64,000 bases of DNA, taken from positions 5,207,501 through 5,271,500 of the forward strand of contig NC_092669.1 in the NCBI RefSeq assembly GCF_032118995.1, given 5' to 3'. Origin of the DNA: Asterias amurensis. Taxonomy: Eukaryota > Echinodermata > Asteroidea > Forcipulatida > Asteriidae. Within the stretch, counting starts at the first letter, position 1. Each line of letters begins with the position of its first letter. Below the pieces are notes generated by a model. The model was not told the origin of the DNA. It saw nothing but the letters and a program-made list of their open reading frames with translations, and did not search any database. Of this stretch, positions 22,067 to 36,300 are shown piece by piece. Both the position numbers and the translations under genes were made by a program.

Positions 22067-25000
22067 ATGTCTCGCTATTCTAACTACTCCCGAGGTGATC
22101 TCGCCTGTAAGGTCTACGTCGGTAACCTTGGATCATCGGCAGGTCGTCGGGAGATTGAAGATGAATTCAGCAAATACGGACCTCTGAAGAACGTCTGGGT
22201 GGCCAGGAACCCTCCAGGTTTTGCCTTTGTGGAGTATGAGGATTCTCGGGATGCTGAGGATTCGGTCAAGGGTCTCGATGGAGCGTAGGTTACACATTTT
22301 CAGTCAATAAGGCCGAGTAAAAAAAGAAACATATTTAGCGCCTGGGTTTCTCAACAAAAAGGAAGGAGTCGCTTTTAATTTTTTATTTCAAGATGGCCGC
22401 CATTCTTATAAAAAATGTCAAGTATCCGTTGTTTTTTTCTACTGCTCAAACACACTACAAAAATGAAACATTTTATTTTGGTTAAGACATTCAGACAAGG
22501 CAATCGGCTTGTTTTAACTGAGATCATTTAAAATAACCCTTTTTTCATATGAAAATAACATTAAAAAAAGAAGAAAGAGGCGGCCTCTAAAAAGAAAGCC
22601 GCCGGGAACGTTAAACAGTTTTATTTTTTTACTCGACCTAAACAATTTTCCTCTTTCTATTTTACCAATAAATTTCATCACCTTTATTTTTTAGTAAGGT
22701 GATTAAAGAGAACTGTAGGGTTTATTTATAGGTCCTTCACCACACTGCCCTGCAAAGGTTTAAATTGTCCTTTTATTGAAAGGGTTGAAGTACTTTTTGT
22801 ATGGCCAGGCAAACCTTTTTGCATGGCCAGAAAAACACGAATATCCACAGATTTTTGTTCAACTGCATGATTTATTGATAAAAGACGGTAGAAAGCTTTC
22901 CTTAATTATTTTTACTTGCTGGTGCGATGTAGTCTTTGAGAAAGGAGTACAAAATAATTTCATACAAATTGTTTTCGCAAACACTGCTTTGTGATGCTCA
23001 CTTTTTTTTTTTTTAATGAAAAACTTGGCCTCTAATGAAGGTGTAACTTTTACAGCATGTAAATTTTAGTACAAACTTTGTGACGCGAGTTCACAGTGAG
23101 TAGAGATCAGGTTCATGTCGGGGGGGGGGGGGGGGGGAGGTAAAAACTTGATCTACAAGAGGTGTAAAAACCTGAATTGATAGGCACAAGTATACCTGTT
23201 TAGAACGAGCTTTGCACTACATTGGTTTAGTGAGTTATCAATTAATCCCTCACCCCGATTCACTCCACAGATACATTTGCGGACATCGGGCACAGGTAGA
23301 AATGTCCTCCGGAGAGAAACGTAGCCGAGGCCGAGGCGGAAGACAACCACGCACAGCCAGCTCCGACGATAAATGCTACAATTGCCATGAGCGAGGGCAC
23401 TTTGCCCGCGACTGCCGGAGTGGCAAAGGTGGAGGCGGCGGTGGACGTTATGGTGGTTACGGTGGCAGCGGTGGTGGTCAAAGCCGAAGATACAGTCGTA
23501 GATCCAGGTACGACCCTAAATATAAAGAATCTAAAATTTCTTGTACTTGACTCTATGATCCAGTTCTTTTAACAATTTTGGCCTGTAACCACATGATCAA
23601 TTCCTTAAAGTGGCGGATGCAGAAAAAAACATCCAGCACTAAGAAATCCCCAACCACCACTTCTAGGATTTCCTCGGTTTCCGACCACTTTTTAAAGTTG
23701 CAATGATATGTAAAAATGGGTATTTACTAGTAAAAACCATGGGTGGGTATTTACTAGTAAAAATGGTATCCGTAGCCATTTATTTTTAGCACTTCTTTGT
23801 TCGAGTCTTTTTATATGATCTACCATGTAACTGATCCATCTTGCAATGGTTTCCAGGGAAACCTTTTAAGTAAGTATCAAAAATTATTTTTTTTTTTGTA
23901 AAGCTCAGTTAAAAAAAAAAAGAAGACATTTGAAAGGGTGAATAATTTTGGATAATAATGTAACTTTATACAATGGGCAGGCATTGTTTTTTATGAGCAA
24001 GTGCATTTTTTTTCTTCTCCTTGGTAAAGCGCACCCTATTAGGAATTTGAAAAATACTCTACTTTTTTAAAGGCACTAAGGCAATAAATGGGTGGCATGG
24101 AGGCAATCATTGCCTCTGTGAAGTATCGGGCCTGAAGGGGTAAGCATGCAAGAGTTGAGATTTCAAGATTTTTGTGAACCACTTTGATTATTTTGTATTT
24201 ACACTCGAACCCCTCTTTACAGGCTGTCCCCAATCGCCATTAACATGGCATTTGATCGTCACGTGTGACCCCATGTCATCGTCATTGTGATCAACACTTG
24301 ATCATCACGTGTAGCAAATGTGATCTGCCTATACGTCTGTCAGATCGCCTTGCGGCCCTTTGAGTCAGTCAGTCATCTCACACACACACACAGTCAGTCG
24401 ACCATACTCAGCACTGCACTCTAAAATCGGCTCGTCCGAAAGACGGCTTCCTATATAAATATTCTAGATAAGAAATCGCCTCCTCAAAGATACCGTCTCT
24501 CCTCGACACTGCAAAAAGATCTAAAATATGGTCGCTAGCAACTTGAGGTGGCATCAGAGTTCAACTCTTTCATGTCAGCTTTCAAAGGCCAACCCGACCC
24601 CCTTGGCGTTCGGCACACCTCCTTCAACGAAGCAAATTTTTATTTTGAAAATTGTGCGATACTACAGTGGCTTGAGAGTTTCGGCATTAGCGCCCATTTG
24701 AGCTCTCCGGTCTAAGATCAACTGTTAAGAGGTTGTGGTACCGTTTGTTTTCTTGTATTTTGTTTTTTTATCAAACAGTTGTTGTGGTAATAAGTTGCAG
24801 CCATGTTTGATGATATTCTCTCCCAGATTTAGCGTTTGTATTTAATTTTGAAACTAGATGATTTCTTAAAAAAAGACTGCTTAAAAAAAGGGATTGTATA
24901 CCATTTTGTAATTACTCAAAATGAAATGACTATAACAACTTACTTGGTAAGAGAATCTATTCCCTTCTAAAGAATGTGATTCCAGAGGAGGGGATTCACA

Positions 25001-26498
25001 AAGAAAAATTTAAGAAATGAGACCTTCTCAGATTGCCCATTTCAATCACAGATTATTTTTCCTGGATTTTTTGCATAATCCCCTAAATGCGAATACCTTT
25101 TGCTCTACAAATGTCAGCAATTAGTTTGATTGTATAAATCTACATCATTTTGTTGGTTACAAAAACATAAGGTATGCTTGGCTTTTAACTTTCAAAATGC
25201 TACATTTTTAAAATTTAAATTTTTGTTTAAGTCCACCAGTTAAAAAATAAAGAAAGACGTATTCCATGTGTATGTAATGTATTGTAATATATTACAAAGT
25301 GTCATTTGCGTTTACAAATGTTTAATCAACGATTGTTTTCTTATTGTTTTGTCAGGTCCCGATCCAGAGATCGCAGCCCATCCAGAGGAAGATATGATCA
25401 CAGCAGGTCTCGAACCCGATCCAAGAGGTATTTATTTCTAAGCTTCAAATTTTTTGAAAAACATTTAATTCCCTGTTTGAGTTTGAAAAAAAGTTGTGTG
25501 TTTTCAGATGCTTGAATTTGAGACCTCAAAATCTAATTTTGAGGTCTCGAAATCAAATTCAAATATTTAAATTTGCTCATTTCCAATTTAGTTTTTATGC
25601 TGACACGTATTTGATTAATTTCCGATGGTGCCTTTAAACTCAACGGGAAACTTCTGTGTCTGCGTGTAATTTAAGGCCTGCACAAATCTGGTAGCAGGTC
25701 TTTGTGTTCATGTAACATGATGTCCTTGTTTATCAAGATTTTTCAACAAACCTTTTGGCGTAAAATTATCCTCAAAGATATGTTTTGAATCAGTCAGGAA
25801 AGTCATTAAAGCGCTAAGCAGAAAATAATATAGTATATACAGCAAAATGATAAACTGCCAGTCATATCAAATTCAACTGGATGGAATTTTAATTGGTAAT
25901 GAGCCAATTATCAAGGACCTGCTCAACAAAATAAATATCATTGGACAGAATAAGGTTACAAGCTAAAATACAATGCCAAAATGTACAATTTGTGACTGGT
26001 ATCATGCTATTTGCCTTGCAGGATGTTAAAGCATGATTTACTAAGTAGTACTGAAGCAGCTCTATGAATTTGAGCTGCCAATTTTCCCTGATTTGCAGAA
26101 AGTTCCCTGAAAAAAAGACCAATATTTCCATGTTCTGATGAACAAACTTAAAAATCTTCCCGATGGTGAAAACCCTGATTATGCTTAACAAACCATTTGT
26201 GCTAATAATTTTTTTTATTTTAGGAATTCAGGTTTTATTTTTATTTTGCTCTGTTACAGTTGATCATTTTTTAGCTCTTTGAAATTGGACCCTGATTCTG
26301 CTAAGCAAACCGTTTGCGCTAAGCCAATCTGAGTTTGGCTCAAGGGAGAACAGGAGATGACCCCCCCCCCCCCCTCCAAAAAAAAATAATATTATGAGAC
26401 TAAATATTTGTTCCTATTTTGTCCTCTATTATAGTCGATCATACTCGCCTCGAGCCCATCATCACCATCGCAGCAGGAGCTCATCTGACCGTGATTAG
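22067..26498 (+). CDS. SR splicing factor, SRSF3/SRSF7-like (first paralog)
   Basis: Four coding exons: 22067-22284, 23271-23507, 25356-25427 and 26435-26498 (196 aa). All three junctions split a codon after its second base. RRM at about 14-85, with RNP2 KVYVGNL and RNP1 [16 protein letters not shown] knuckle, [14 protein letters not shown], spans 108-121, followed by a glycine-rich linker and then an RS domain from about 142, ending SSSDRD. This layout is that of SRSF7 (9G8), a nuclear factor that binds pre-mRNA and guides splice-site choice and mRNA export. A 5' UTR acceptor ends at 22049, so there is at least one upstream noncoding exon. Intron 2 carries a candidate poison exon. The first AATAAA I see after the stop is near 28572. 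A paralog lies 3.9 kb downstream on the same strand. Confidence 0.9.
24223..24723 (+). other. Candidate poison exon in SR gene 1 intron 2
   Basis: The acceptor at 24222 (CCCCTCTTTACAG then GCTGTCC) matches one at the same place in the second SR gene. Read from exon 2 in frame, it meets TGA at 24266-24268 after 15 codons. The donor is uncertain (CT then GTTAAGAG at 24724). Inclusion would truncate the protein before the RS domain and expose the mRNA to nonsense-mediated decay, a known self-control of SR genes. Confidence 0.5.
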
Positions 26499-29290
26499 AG
26501 GCTTGGGTCAAAGGTCTTGACCGTGATTAGAGGCTTGGGTCATAGGTCATGACCTTACATTTTTAAATCAGCGCAGTACAAACCCCTTGTATAAAAACGA
26601 GTCGACCACCTTTATGCCCTGAAGGAAAAAAGTGGACTTTAATCGATGGTTTTAGTTATGGTGATAAGTGAACCGGAAAAAGCGTAACCACGCTAGAGAT
26701 CTTGTTATGGCTGCCCTTTCATGCAGTAACATTTCTCCTGATGATACTTTACATGTACAGTCAATACTTTTAAAAGCAACTTTTCTGAAGTATGTCATTC
26801 ATACGTTAATGAATGAGTATGTTCAAAACTAAACTATTTTAGTAAAATATCCTCCTATCTTTTTTTTTAGTCAATAGCTTGATATTTTTTAAACCATATT
26901 CAAGATTATTAGTTTACTTTTCATTATTCTACCAATTTGTGATTGCAATCTCTTACTTCCCCCCCCCCCAGAATATTTCCTTTCAAGAATTGTTGTAAAT
27001 AAGTGTAAGAAGTTTGTTTTTCTTCTCTTTTTTGAGGGGAGTGATATACATGTAACTTGTTGTGATGTGTGGAAAAATAACTTTACCAAATGTCTGTCAC
27101 CAATGATGGTCTACTTTTTAACAAAGCAACCTGATTCGGGCCGGCATGGAATAGTGCCCAAAATCATGTTCCCATCGACTATAAGATTTTTCAATGGCGG
27201 TACCGTTTGCAGAATCAAATTGGTCTGCCCTCTCAAAAGGTGAATTTCCAGGCCGGTACGTTGCTCTTTCAAGATCATTTTGTTGAGAAGTTTGTCCTGA
27301 CCAAAATCATTATTAGGTTTTTTGAGATACGGTGGACAGTATAGGAGTACACTTGGTTTTTATGTACATGTATACAGAAAAATGTACCCAAACCTAATGG
27401 TATTGTATCCACAAGGGGTCATATATAGTGATGCTTTTCGGGTAGAAACTGTAAGTGCTAACTACATGTACATGAATACTAAAGACCTTTGTTGATGCTA
27501 ATTTAACAGTTAAGCAAGAAAGTTTGGCGACCAGCGTTTGCGCTCACTTCAGATTTGCATTGTTACGCCATTCACTTAAAATCACAAGATGGTTAGGTGC
27601 CTTGTCATGTGTTTACAGTTGGCAATGCTACAAAACAATTAAAACTTGCGCAGTATGCACTAAAATGGTCGTTGAGCAACTCGATGAAATGTCTCGTGGA
27701 ATATCATTCCTTAACCATTGTAACAGATGCCACACATGTATATATAAAGAATCATCGTTTTTATCATCATTGTTTAGATGTAATAATTACTTTCATTGTC
27801 TTGGTATTAGTATTAAAATACTCTTACACTAGTGATAAATCTTGTAAAAAACTTTGAACCAACTGCAATCTTTTGAACCAACTGCATGTACATGTACAAC
27901 CAACATGTTTCGGATTATTTAGTTGGTGATGTGGCTAGGTTTTTTACTGATAGTTTTCCTCTGCCCAACACAGCACTAACAAGAACAACCTGTGTACCCA
28001 TTTATCTGTATAATGCATTCAAAGTCATTTTCTTTGAGTTCTCTTGAAGTCCAAGCGTTTTTTGCTCGCTCAGTTGAAATACAAATTATATTTGAAAAAT
28101 ACTGCCATTTCATAAGAGTAAGACATCATGTAAACTGATCAGAAGCAGAAAAAATGGGTACACTGTACATTTTGTTACATTTTCAAAGTCAGATTCCATG
28201 TCCCCTTTTGTTTCAACTGATGTTAAAATTGCATTTAGGGATGAACAAATGATTTTTGGCTCGACTGTGTTATCACTATGGACCCTTTTTCCGATTCTTG
28301 AAGAAAAACGGTTCATTGTGTTGACTTCTAGAAATATTTTGTGAAAGTTATTTACTTTGAAAACACCAACTATTTACACAGAGCATTAAAACTATAACTT
28401 GTTCCTTTACTTTTTGTCATTGTTGATTGTAGTGAGTGATTTTAATTAAAGTGTTATGATTGGAGTAGAGAAATAGTTTTGTTCGTTTGAGATTATTTTG
28501 TTTTATTTATAAAGTAACTGCTTTAATTACCCCCTGCCAACCTTACTAAGTCGGTACCTCCTCGCAATTTAAATAAACATAGTACATGTATACACAATTG
28601 TTTAGTGTACAACTGGTTTTTTATAGCCTACCCTGTCCTCTCGTCTTGTACCCGAAACGTTCCTGAATTTTTGGGGCGGTTGACCCTCACTTCTGTTTCT
28701 ATGCCTAAGATGACAACCTGCCAATAGCAAACTCAGAAACGGAGCCCAATTTCACATTAACTTGCTCAGCACAGATAAACAGGAAACTAGCAAATGTTGA
28801 GACCGACGCCCCACGATATCTGGTTAGCAAAGACATTTTTGTTTTTGACGTTTCTGAGTCGGGGGGGGGGCATTCGTGGAAGTTGTGGAAAAGGCATCTG
28901 GTATTTTTTTGACACGGCGCTTGTCTTCAAATCAAAGGCTGGGAGAACTGGATGGCCCGGGGAAAATAGTTACTTCTGGAAGGTATATATGCTACCACTT
29001 TGGGGTTTGGGAGCTTGTGTGAGATCATAATAACAGGAAGTTATTTATGCTTTGGATGTGTTCGTGTGTACACAATTTTCAATAACAATCTGAAAACCGG
29101 GCCAACAAAGCATGCCCCAAATTTGCATGTCATTAATGCATGTGACAAGTCCAACGTGCGTGCGAAATCAGGGCGTGGCTCTAAAGTCTGATACCTGGAC
29201 GAAGCTTTAGCAACAAAGTTCTATCAGAGGAGCACAGACTACTTCAGCTGACCAAAGTCACGTGGGAAGGTTTGGACGCGCACGCCGCTT
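26499..29290. other. 3' UTR and gap between the SR genes
   Basis: No second gene is seen. The first part should be 3' UTR of the upstream SR gene. A direct repeat of GACCGTGATTAGAGGCTTGG flanks the stop codon (about 26488 and 26519). The AATAAA at about 28572 is the first clear polyadenylation signal. Homopolymer runs of C or G occur at 26960 and 28861. Confidence 0.5.
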
Positions 29291-29335
29291 GTACAACATC
29301 TACGCATGTGCAGTACATGTACAAATCACACACGC

Positions 29336-29392
29336 TATATATAAATTATTTTTATCAGCATCGTGCAACGCGAGATGTGTTTGTGAGGAAGG
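29336..29392 (+). promoter_or_regulatory. Candidate TATA box and noncoding first exon of SR gene 2
   Basis: TATATATAAA at 29336-29345 is followed about 25-30 bases later by GCATCGTGCAACG and then by a strong donor, AAGG then GTAAGA, at 29393. It would splice to the acceptor ending at 30322, 37 bases before the start codon. Inferred from spacing and signals only. Confidence 0.45.
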
Positions 29393-30359
29393 GTAAGAAT
29401 TTCAACGTCTAATAATTCCTTTAAAATAACCTAAAAGTGTACAAGTTTCTCCTTTTTAAATCTTCAGTTATAGAAAGATGTTATCATGATGTATGATGGT
29501 GTGTAAGAAAATAAACATAAAGTTAGAGTTGGTGACCGTAGGGATGGCAAAATATTTGTCCTGTCGCCCGTTTTTTGTTTTCATTTATTCTCTCGTGTGT
29601 ATTCTTAACCTGCTGTATTGTTTGTGTGGAGTTGCATTGTATAAAAAAGGATTTGAGTCAACTCGTACGCAGACGAATTCGTTTTCTTTTTCGACCAACT
29701 CATTCTCCAACCAACTCGTACATTAGTATTCTATGCATAGAGCAAGGATATATGTTTCAAGAAGTTTTCAATGAAGTAATTTTGATTCACTTCCAGGTTT
29801 TCTTTATCGAAATTCCTGTTCCAAAAATGGGGAGAAACAAAAATACAACTGCTCCACACACACACACACGCACGCATGACCGCATTGACGTCACTCCCTG
29901 TCTATTGTTTATTCATTGATTGTTGTACTTGTTAGTCACGTGTCTACAGAATTTGAATAAACATGAGAACTGGATGGAACTGAATTCTCATTTCTTTCCA
30001 AATTGTGCCATTGTCATTGAGTGTGAAACATTTATTGAATGAAGTAACTAAATGTAAATTGGGCAATAAACAAAGATTGATTGAAAATAAATTCTTAAAA
30101 ATATTTCTCAAGAATGTTATATAGTTCAAATTAGCAGACTGTGATTATTTTTTTTTACAATTTCAGCCAAGTGCCCCTCTCAAAATGAAAACGGCCTTGC
30201 CCACGAGAAAAACAATTTCAGAGCTCTGGCTACCTGTAAACAAAAATCTATTCTCGTTTAGTGCCCCCCCCCTTTCCTTTAACGTTACATAATAAAACAA
30301 GTTAAAATTCAATTTATTTCAGCAATACATCTCTAACCTACAACAAATAGTCTGCTACG

Positions 30360-33300
30360 ATGTCTCGCTACCAGAGCTCAGACCGTGGGGGTGGTGGTGG
30401 TGGAGGTGGAGGCGGGGGTAGTCGAAGTGGAGACCCAGATTGCAAAGTTTACGTCGGTAACCTTGGCTCGTCAGCAGGAAGGAGGGAGCTTGAGAGTGCA
30501 TTCAATGGCTACGGGTCGTTGAGGAACGTCTGGGTGGCCAGAAACCCTCCAGGTTTTGCCTTCATCGAGTTTGACGATCCGCGTGATGCTCAGGATGCAG
30601 TGAAAGGAATGTACAGAAAGTAAGATTTTACGAGGGGGGTCTTGTCATTTGACACTTTTTTTGTAAAAGCTTAATATTTGTTTGCCTTTCGCAAACGCTA
30701 AGGCCTAATGTTAGTAGCAAATCTTGTATTTAGTTTTATTTTCTTTATTGAAGAATTTGTTTATGCATGCTTCAGACGTGAATGGCATCACGTCACATGA
30801 TGCCAGGTTTCCAAACTTCATGTTGAAAAGCCAGTCAATAAGTTGAATGGCTTTTTGACTGCTTTTTCTTACATTTTATACTCTTTAGGGTTAGCATTAG
30901 CTGTTCATGATATTGGGCCATACAATGAATTGAATGGCCTTTTGACTGTGTTCATTCTCTGTGACATTTCTCAGATCAATGCACTGTGGGCAATATTTTT
31001 ATTTATTCTAGGGGAAATATGTGCCGGGCGACACAGTGTGTTTCTAGCTCAGAGTGCTTGGCATCAATTTTGAGTCCTGGGCCGCCCTGTGTGCTACGTT
31101 TTTGAAAGGGCAAGGGCACTAAGGCAGTTTCTTCTTATGGAGTAATTCAAAGGGCACCAAGGCAATGACCAGAAGGCGTGCCTAAGTTGCCTCTGTGAAG
31201 TACCAGGCCTGCTGGGTAATCCTGCCTAGCACAGCCCACTGTGGCTTCAACATGGCCCCTGAGTAAAAAGGTAATTGCTGACGCCTCGCTTGTTTGATTG
31301 TTTTACAGGAGAATATGCGGAAGAGATGTAACAGTCGAGATGTCCAACGGAGAGAAACGCCAGAGGCGAAGCTTCGGCGGTGGTGGCGGTGGCAGACCGC
31401 CCCCACGACGGGCCAGCCGAAATGACAAATGCTACTCTTGCAGCGACTACGGCCACTTTGCCCGCGACTGCCCCAATAGAGGGAGTGGGGGCGGGGATGG
31501 CGGGTACGGAGGGCGTCGCTACGGAGGTGGAGGTGGTGGTTGGGGCGGTTCTCGCGACCGCGATAATCGCAGATCAAGGTGAGTGTAGGTCGTAGGATAA
31601 CGAAGTTTGCGCCTTGAGCATCAGTGTTATTATTATTGTTATCAAATGATAACTGGAATATTGTCTAGTTCGCGGTAACACCATGTCTGTGTCTACTTGC
31701 CAGGTAGATTTCGTTAGAGATTGCTATAGCAAGCCAGTCAAACTTTGAGACCAAATGAGAACTCACTCCATGGTAGTGAAGTTTATAATAATCCACTATT
31801 TATAAGTTTAAGTAGCAGTTAAAAAGCTGGACAGTTCTTTTCAGAACTTGGAAGTCTCCTGGATTTTGAAAATCTACTTCGCAGTGGTAGAATATCAAGC
31901 AAGTAGATACACACATGGTCTAACCACAGCCACCGCTGACTGGCACTTGATTCCTGTTTGTGTTTGTTTGTTTGTTTGTTTGTTTGTTTGTTTGTTTGTT
32001 TGTTTGTTTGTTTCAATAAAATTTTGCAAAGAAAGATCAACACAGTCTTGTGATCCTGGTCTAGAATTTCATCTTTGAGAGGGCAAGGGCAATTACATTT
32101 TGTTAACAACATTTTCATTGGAAAAGCTTAAAATCAGTGGAAACTTTTGAAGGGGCATGACCAGGGCATCGATTGTTGCCCAGAGACGAAGACCCCCATT
32201 AAATTTCAGGCCTGGATCCTTATGCTCTGCTGTTGGGAATGTGTGTTTCTGATTTGAATAGTTACATATCTGTTTTTACCAGGAGTGCTTATTTTCTGTT
32301 TTTTTCTACCATGGGTGCTTATTTTTGCACTTGTGTTAAATGTTTTAAAATAGAAAGAAATTTCACATGAACAATTTTTCAATGCTTTCCTTTTGAATTT
32401 CATGACAGTATAGAATGTTGAAAAGGTTTGCCAAAATAAATAACGGAACCACATTGCTATAAAGCTGTCTGTTGGAAATACAAATTTAATTGTACGGTGC
32501 CTTTTTGAGACCATCCCAATTTCAACAAAATCCATCTTTTAAAGCGCTTAAACCTTTTCCAACTCTTGAATCTTAAGACAGTTTTTTAAGGACCTTGCAT
32601 TTTGTCGTCGTAAGATTTTTATGAAAATGGGATGGTCACAGCAAAAGGCAAATTAGGGGATACATGTTAGTTAGTAAGAACAGCTTTTACAATTAAACAT
32701 GTTAAAAGATAATCCCCTTTTATTGATCATAGAAGTTTCTAGTTTACGATAACTGTTTTTGTTTGCACTCAAACTTTTTACAGGGTGTCTTTACTCAGTC
32801 GCACTTCTGCCATTCATGTGCTTTGCATGTGATGATCATGTGATCAGTTTCTCAGTTTGGCTCCTCTTCCAACGTCTAGTTTAAAAGACACGGCCGTCCT
32901 TCTCTCGCCTGCCCCCCCCTCCTCCCACACCTCATCCGGGGGGGTTGCTCAAATTTTCACGCCCTCCCTCTGCGACCCAACGAAAAAGATTTCACCGTCG
33001 TTTTTGACATAGGAGTATTCAAAGAGAGAGATAAATCATATGCCACACTCCAGAGAAAACTTCTCTTCTTTCGGGTTTGGAAGCGTCCGATTCAATTGCG
33101 TCAATTTGCCTCAAAGATTGAGAGCGTCTTTTACGAGAGAGATATTTGTTGCTTCTCTATGTCAGAGCTGTTCCTCCAGTCTCTCAGTTGAGATAATCGC
33201 CATTTTGTTGCGCACATTTCTTCTCAATGGCTAAGTAAGAGGGGTCTGTTTTATCAATATTTTTTTGTTTTCTTTTTTTCTATTTTTTTTTTTTTTCATA

Positions 33301-36300
33301 TAAACATGGAATTTACTTTTTTTTAGAGTGGAGTGATAATCATCGGAAGCAGTTGACGGAAAGTGGGATTTATTTAAAAAACAATCTAGCTTTGATCAGT
33401 ATTTACTTCGGAAATTCCACTTACGATTTATTTTAATGTATGACGTAAGTCATATCTGTTTACTGTGCTAATGTGTGCCAAATGAAATGGTAAACAAACA
33501 AATTGTATAACATTCACAAGTAAAAAAATATCATGCATTCAGTGGATTTCAGCCAAACTTCATGGCACTGCTTAGCACAGAATTCTGCGCTTACAGCTAC
33601 TAACTTTAAAATCACTGAATTCTATAGTGCAGAATGATGCATTAAGCCCGGTTTATACTTCCCTGCAAATGCCAAGCACACTTTGTTGAAGCAAAAATCA
33701 GTAAGCGCTCCCTTTCCAATTTTGACTAAAGGAAATTCGCTTTGTACGAAGCGTTCCCAGGATGTATGAATCGGGCAAATAAAATAAAGCCATGGATTGA
33801 AGATGGACCTAGATCTGTGGTATTTTTTTCTTCTTTTCTATAGTTCAGTGGAAATTTGTTCGCATCTTTTGTAAAAGCAGATGGCAATATTTGAGAAGAA
33901 ATTATTATAATATGGGGGATTATGCACCTGTAAATATGAATGATCAAAGCTAGATTCAACGTAGAGACACTTTCTAAGTTCATTTAATAGATTTAATATA
34001 ATATACAGATTGTGGTCAGTCTTTGGTTAAAGAGTTTGGGTACTTTTTGTATGATACAAAACACAACGTCCACAGCTAGACATTAAACTTACATGGTTTA
34101 AGGATAATGATGGTAGAAAACTTCTTTTAATTTAAAATGTTACTTGCTGAGGTGAGAGGAGAGGAAAATTATTTTAGCATGTACAGCATTACGAAACTTC
34201 CTTGAAAACATTACTCTGTGATTTTCACTTTTTCCTCTTCAAAATTTGATAACTAATGAAGCTGAAAACTAAGGAGGTAACTTGCATTGCATACTTCTTC
34301 ATTCACAGTGCGTAGGGATTTATGTCATGGCCAAAATCTTGATCTACAAAAGGTACCAAAACCCTTAAACTAGCCTCGTACAAAACCTGACCAGGTAGTT
34401 GGATTTTATTAAAGGCAGTGGACACTATTGGTAATTACTCAAAATAATTATAAGCATCAAACCTTACTTGGTACTAATGGGGAGAGGTTGGTTATATAAA
34501 ACATTGTGAGAAACCGCTTTCTCTGAAGTGGAGTAGTTTTTGAGAAGTCCACGAATTTGATTTCAAGACCTCATATTTAGAATTTGAGGTCTGGAAATCA
34601 GGCATCTGAAAGCACACAACTTCGTGTGACAAGGGTGTTTTTTCTTTCATTATTGTCTCGCAACTTGGATGACCAATTGAGCTCAAATTTTCACAGGTTG
34701 TTTTATTTTATGCATATGTTGAGATACACCAAGTGAGAAGGCTGGTCTTTGAAATTTACCATTAGTGTCTACTGCCTTTAAAGTTTCTCTAAAGATTTGT
34801 TGGATTTCATTGACATTACCGGCATCAGAGAAAAAAAATTCATATTTTCAAGTTTGATAATTTTTTGTTACAGCAACCCGATACTGTAATTGGAATGTTA
34901 TTCAAAGGTGTTTTCTTTTAAAGGGAAGATACACGTTTGGTAATTACTCAAAACAAATATTAACTTAAAAACTGACTTGCTAACGTAACGGGCATTGGAG
35001 AGCTGTTGGTATTACAAAACATTGTGGGAAACGACTCCCTCTGAAATAGCGTAGTTTTTGAGAAAGAGGTAATTTCTCACTAAAATAATAAAAGACTTCT
35101 ATCTGGAAGTCTTTCATTACTATCTGAAAGACACAAATTCGTCCAACAAGGGTGCTTTTTCTGTCATCATTTTCTCGCAACTTTGATGACCGATTGAGCC
35201 CAAATTTCCACATGTCTGTTATTTTATGCTTATGATGGGATACACCAAGTGAGAACACTGGTCTTTGACAATTACCAAACGTGTACAGTGCCCAATGTTG
35301 AAACAAATATTGATTACAAAGAATTGGTTTGTTGCTCATGTTATGGTTCTGGTTTTGTTTTCTGATTAAATAGGAGTAACTCCAGGAGTCGCAGCCGTGG
35401 GCGTAGTCGCAGCCGTAGCCGCGGACGAAGCCGCAGTCGCAGCCATAGAAGCCGCAGTCGCAGCCATAGCCGTGGACACAGCCGTAGTGTCTCTCCACCA
35501 CGTAGACACAAGAGCCACAGCAAGTCTCGTAGCCGCAGCCGAAGGTAAAAAATATCTCCAACTAACTCTAACCTAGACAATAGTTTACATGGGATCAGGC
35601 ATACCACCATAATCAGCGTCCAACAGTTTGGGTGTTGAGTTATCATGTGGTGTTGGGCTGAGGACTTTTGAGTAGTAAACTGACAATAGTTTACATGGGA
35701 TCAGGCATACCACCATAATCGGTGTCCAACAGTTTGGGTGTTGAGTTATCATGTGGTGTTGGGCTGAGGACTTTTGAGTAGTAAACTGACAATAGTTTAC
35801 ACGGGATCAGGCATACCACCATAATCGGTGTCCAACAGTTTGGGTGTTGAGTTATCGTGTGGTGTTGGGCTGAGGACTGCACTAGTAAACTGATAATGCC
35901 TTAAATCAGATTAAAAAGTTAAGCTTTGAGTGTGGAAGGAAATTAAAAGCAATTCCCTTTTAGAAAAAAAGAACATACAGTTTGCAAGAATAAGAAGTAC
36001 CTTACGGGATACAACAATGTGCTAAAAATTGCTTTTGTGGAAAGGTTGACTCTGAAAAGAGCTGACGTCGAGACCACACCTGCTCTTTTCAGAGCCAACA
36101 CTCCTACAACATGTACAATAGAGAATTGATACATGGTTGTACTTGCCTTTTATTATTTTTTAGTTCCTAATTTTCACACCAAGCAAAGCTTCAAACACCT
36201 TATAAAAAGAGTAGACAAATATTTGAGAAAGAGTCTGCTAGGGTTGAAACGGTAGGTCATTAACTTTTTTTTTTGCATTTATACCAGATGTCCTTTTGTT

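Noticed and set aside
34980-35646. Minus-strand open frames over the RS exon (193 and 101 residues)
   Set aside because: They are antisense to the SR gene 2 RS exon and a MITE. Their Leu/Arg- and Cys/Gly-rich texture comes from RS codons read backward.
35576-35897. CRISPR-like regular repeats
   Set aside because: The copies are directly adjacent with no unique spacers, in a eukaryotic intron.
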